Shown one piece after another: positions 5,397 through 7,351 of a stretch of DNA of 7,351 bases (position 1 is the first letter of the stretch; each line of letters opens with the position of its first letter). The DNA is from JANWKQ01 sp964624635. Lineage in GTDB: Bacteria > Bacteroidota > Bacteroidia > CAIKAF01. The translations under genes were made by a program, and so were the position numbers. The notes under the pieces were generated by a model that worked only from the letters and a program-made list of their open reading frames with translations, did no database searches and was not told the DNA's origin. The stretch covers positions 1 through 7,351 of the forward strand of contig CAZUXM010000100.1 of the NCBI GenBank assembly GCA_964624635.1, read 5' to 3'.

Positions 5397-6688
5397 AGAC
5401 GAAATTCTTAAATATTCCTCTGTCAATTTGGGCTATTATCGCCATGGGATTGTATTTTGTTATTTTTAAAGAAATTAAATCCCATGGGAAAAAAGAACAG
5501 TTTAATGTACTTAGAAGCGATGCATTATTTTACCACGAGTATATAGTGGTTTATGTTTATGGTAAGGATACTTACTTTCCACGAGATGTTAGACCCATTA
5601 ATAAATACACAATGGGAATGTCAATTACTTACTTGCCAGTAGTTCCTATTGGATATGTAATAACTGAATTGGTAGGTATTGATCATAATGCAGGACGAAA
5701 TCACATTTATCAACATCTGCTTTTTTATCTTGGGCTTTTGTACACTCTTTTAGGTCTCCTTTTTACACGCCTGATACTTAAGAACTGGTTTAACGAAGGT
5801 GTAATATCATTGGTATTAATGATTATTTTTTTCGGAACTAATCTATATTATTATATCATAGCAGAGCCAATTATGGCCCATCCGGTTAGTTTTTTCTTAG
5901 TTGCCGGTTTTATGTATTATAGTATCAGGTGGCTTAAAAAACCCGGATATAAAACAATATTGACTGCAGGCGCTTTCCTAGGTTTAGCCACTCTTATTAG
6001 GGTAACTAATTCGATGATTGTTTTGATACCATTGGTTTATTTCTTTTCAGATCCATCTAATGCTGTTTCTTTCAAAAATTTAAAGAAAGTTCACTTTATA
6101 CAAGTTTTACTAGCAGGATTTGTTTCTATATTGATATTTTCTCCTCAGCTTTTTTATTGGCATCATTATACCGGTGTTTGGTTTAATTATTCCTATGGTA
6201 ATGAGAGGTTTTTTTTCGATAGCCCGGCTATTTTGCAAGTCCTATTTAGTTTTAGAAAAGGATGGTTCATATACACACCCATTATGTTATTTATCATACC
6301 AGGAGCAGTCATTTGTTTTAAACATAATAGACCGATTTTTTGGGCAGTTATTATATATTTTATAATCAATTTATATGTTGTTTCAAGCTGGTGGTGCTGG
6401 TGGTATGGAGGAAGCTTTGGAATGAGAAGTTTGATTGATTGTTATGTTTTAAAGAGTAAAAAGGTAGTAATAGCTTCAACTTTCCTTATCTTAGGTTTTC
6501 TTGTGTATGTTAATCTATATCAAACAAGGCAAGCCAGAATTTGTAGAATTCATTATGATAGTATGACTTTTGCAGCGTATAAAAAAGTATTTCTTACAGA
6601 AGAGTTAAATTTAACCAGAGAAGAGTGGGAAGATATGCTTGATCCACCGGACTACGATTTAGCTAAAGAAGGAAAGAGATTTTGGTAA
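5393..6688 (+). CDS. Multi-pass membrane protein, GT-C/ArnT-PMT-like glycosyltransferase
   Basis: A 431-residue membrane protein that looks like a Bacteroidota relative of PMT/ArnT-type GT-C glycosyltransferases, which transfer sugars from polyprenyl phosphates on the periplasmic side. After the first helix (about 7-25), R-S-D-A-L-F-Y-H-E-Y (41-50) supplies an Asp in the first large loop. AEPIMAHPVSFF (157-168) and the aromatic VSSWWCWWYGGSFGMRSLID (330-349) are the most family-like stretches. Further hydrophobic segments lie near 76-92, 106-128, 136-155, 164-179, 187-217, 235-253, 290-308, 315-330 and 357-375. I start at TTG 5393, whose TTGA overlaps the previous stop. The next ATG (5444) would cut the first helix in two. 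After LIDCY (347-351) the sequence passes directly to KSKKVVIAS, whereas relatives usually have another hydrophobic segment here, so an in-frame loss of roughly 20-25 residues is possible. The substrate is unknown. Confidence 0.78.
   Translation: MKTKFLNIPLSIWAIIAMGLYFVIFKEIKSHGKKEQFNVLRSDALFYHEYIVVYVYGKDTYFPRDVRPINKYTMGMSITYLPVVPIGYVITELVGIDHNAGRNHIYQHLLFYLGLLYTLLGLLFTRLILKNWFNEGVISLVLMIIFFGTNLYYYIIAEPIMAHPVSFFLVAGFMYYSIRWLKKPGYKTILTAGAFLGLATLIRVTNSMIVLIPLVYFFSDPSNAVSFKNLKKVHFIQVLLAGFVSILIFSPQLFYWHHYTGVWFNYSYGNERFFFDSPAILQVLFSFRKGWFIYTPIMLFIIPGAVICFKHNRPIFWAVIIYFIINLYVVSSWWCWWYGGSFGMRSLIDCYVLKSKKVVIASTFLILGFLVYVNLYQTRQARICRIHYDSMTFAAYKKVFLTEELNLTREEWEDMLDPPDYDLAKEGKRFW
5442..5487. repeat. 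10-bp inverted repeat near the 5' end of the second GT-C-like gene
   Basis: CCATGGGATT (5442-5451) and AATCCCATGG (5478-5487) are perfect inverted copies separated by 26 bases. In the transcript they could form a 10-bp stem about 50 bases downstream of the TTG start, enclosing an in-frame AUG at 5444. The arms are more GC-rich than their surroundings. There is no U-tract after the second arm (it is followed by GAAAAAAGAAC), so it is not a standard terminator. Confidence 0.55.
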
Positions 6689-6695
6689 TGGTAGT

Positions 6696-7351
6696 TTATT
6701 TGCTGACTAATAATTTTTTTCTGCCAATACCTTTATTAGTTTCTAATTCAACAATATACATTCCGGGTGAAACTACGTCACAAAATACTTGTTGAGTTAT
6801 GTTATCAGATCCAATCTCGGTTAATATCAACTGTCCGTTTAAGTTATATATCTTAATTGATTTAATGGTGGTTTCTGATTCAATATAAAAGAACCCGGTA
6901 TTAGCAGGATTAGGGAATAAACTAAATTTTATGTTTTCTATTTGTTGAGTTTCTACCAATGCAGTTACTGGAGATACGAGCATGCTATCTACTTTTAAAA
7001 TAAAACTTGCCGTTATACCCGGGCCATATGTTGAAGTTTCACCCGTAACTACGTATCCTCTGTCAAAAGATTTTCTAATGTCCTTTGGATAGTCTCCACC
7101 ATTGCCCGATTGGATGAATAAATTTTCAGCATATCCTAGGTTCATGGCGTAAAGAGTTCTATGCAGATATATGTCTGGATATTCGGTAGGAGCATATCTA
7201 ACTTCTGCGCAGAAGTAAAATTTTCCTCTGGCATCCATTCTTACTCTTGGACGATCAACAATCTCAGGATTTGTTACAGGAGTTAAAATACCTACATCAT
7301 TCATATAATTACATGAAACAGTATCAGCTCTATATAAATGAGATTCCTGAG
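6696..7351 (-). CDS. T9SS-exported protein, C-terminal part (5' end outside the window)
   Basis: The C-terminal 217 codons of a larger exported protein. There is an internal ATG at 7304, but the frame stays open without a stop to the window edge (reading QESHLYRADTVSCNY before that Met), so the true start lies beyond 7351. The last 76 or so residues (about 6926-6696) are a type A sorting domain of the type IX (Por) secretion system: FSLFPNPANTGFFYIE, then IKIYNLNGQLIL and the terminal GMYIVELETNKGIGRKKLLVSK. This tail directs the protein across the outer membrane and is usually cleaved, with surface attachment or release. Just before it, R-G-Y-V-V-T-G-E-T plus FILKVD resembles one blade of the repeat propellers found in many such Bacteroidota proteins (typical form: DGGYIxTGxT...YLIKxD). 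The enzymatic or adhesive role cannot be read from this part. It converges on the GT-C-like gene with 7 bases between stops. Confidence 0.9.
   Translation of the reverse strand, partial: QESHLYRADTVSCNYMNDVGILTPVTNPEIVDRPRVRMDARGKFYFCAEVRYAPTEYPDIYLHRTLYAMNLGYAENLFIQSGNGGDYPKDIRKSFDRGYVVTGETSTYGPGITASFILKVDSMLVSPVTALVETQQIENIKFSLFPNPANTGFFYIESETTIKSIKIYNLNGQLILTEIGSDNITQQVFCDVVSPGMYIVELETNKGIGRKKLLVSK

Noticed and set aside
5251..5469. Open frame on the plus strand spanning the junction of the two GT-C-like genes
   Set aside because: Out of frame with both, and its sequence is a shifted reading of their coding sequence.
6174..6365. Open frame on the plus strand inside the second GT-C-like gene
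   Set aside because: Shifted reading of a well-supported membrane protein; no independent support.

Overview
The window looks like a chromosomal segment from a Bacteroidota bacterium, probably of the Chitinophaga/Sphingobacteria type; the sequence does not allow a finer placement. Supporting signs are the AT-rich DNA, lipoproteins with short signal peptides, a type IX secretion (T9SS, Por) C-terminal sorting domain at the right edge, Bacteroidota-style TAnnTTTG -7 promoter elements, and start codons without clear Shine-Dalgarno sequences.

Left part (1-1685): a tight minus-strand housekeeping operon, ruvX (YqgF/RuvX nuclease fold) - def (peptide deformylase) - a small TPR-like lipoprotein. 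It reads leftward from a candidate promoter at 1704-1711. Bases 1-130 hold no complete gene. They contain a consensus-like leftward -7 element, which may serve a gene beginning at the very edge.

Middle (1745-3183): a plus-strand pair, a 241-residue lipoprotein of unknown function followed 4 bases later by an FkbM-type SAM methyltransferase. The methyltransferase is broken. The reading frame changes just after the conserved IDVEGAE motif, and about 10 family-typical residues are missing at that point, so a small out-of-frame deletion fits better than a single-base error.

Right part (3180-7351): a minus-strand GT2 glycosyltransferase of the polyprenyl-phosphate-sugar synthase (DPM1-like) type diverges from two tandem plus-strand multi-pass membrane proteins that resemble GT-C glycosyltransferases. 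GT-C enzymes commonly use polyprenyl-phosphate sugars, which is what this GT2 subfamily makes. The three genes therefore plausibly form a donor-synthesis and transfer module for a cell-surface glycan; this is inference from family knowledge and layout. The second membrane protein seems to lack one expected transmembrane segment. A T9SS-exported protein, cut by the right edge, converges on it.

There are no RNA genes, CRISPR arrays, insertion sequences or phage genes, and no gene-free stretch longer than about 130 bases. I found no clearly new system. The points most worth checking are the disrupted FkbM gene, the possible internal deletion in the second GT-C-like protein, a 14-bp tandem repeat inside the first, and an internal 10-bp inverted repeat near the start of the second.
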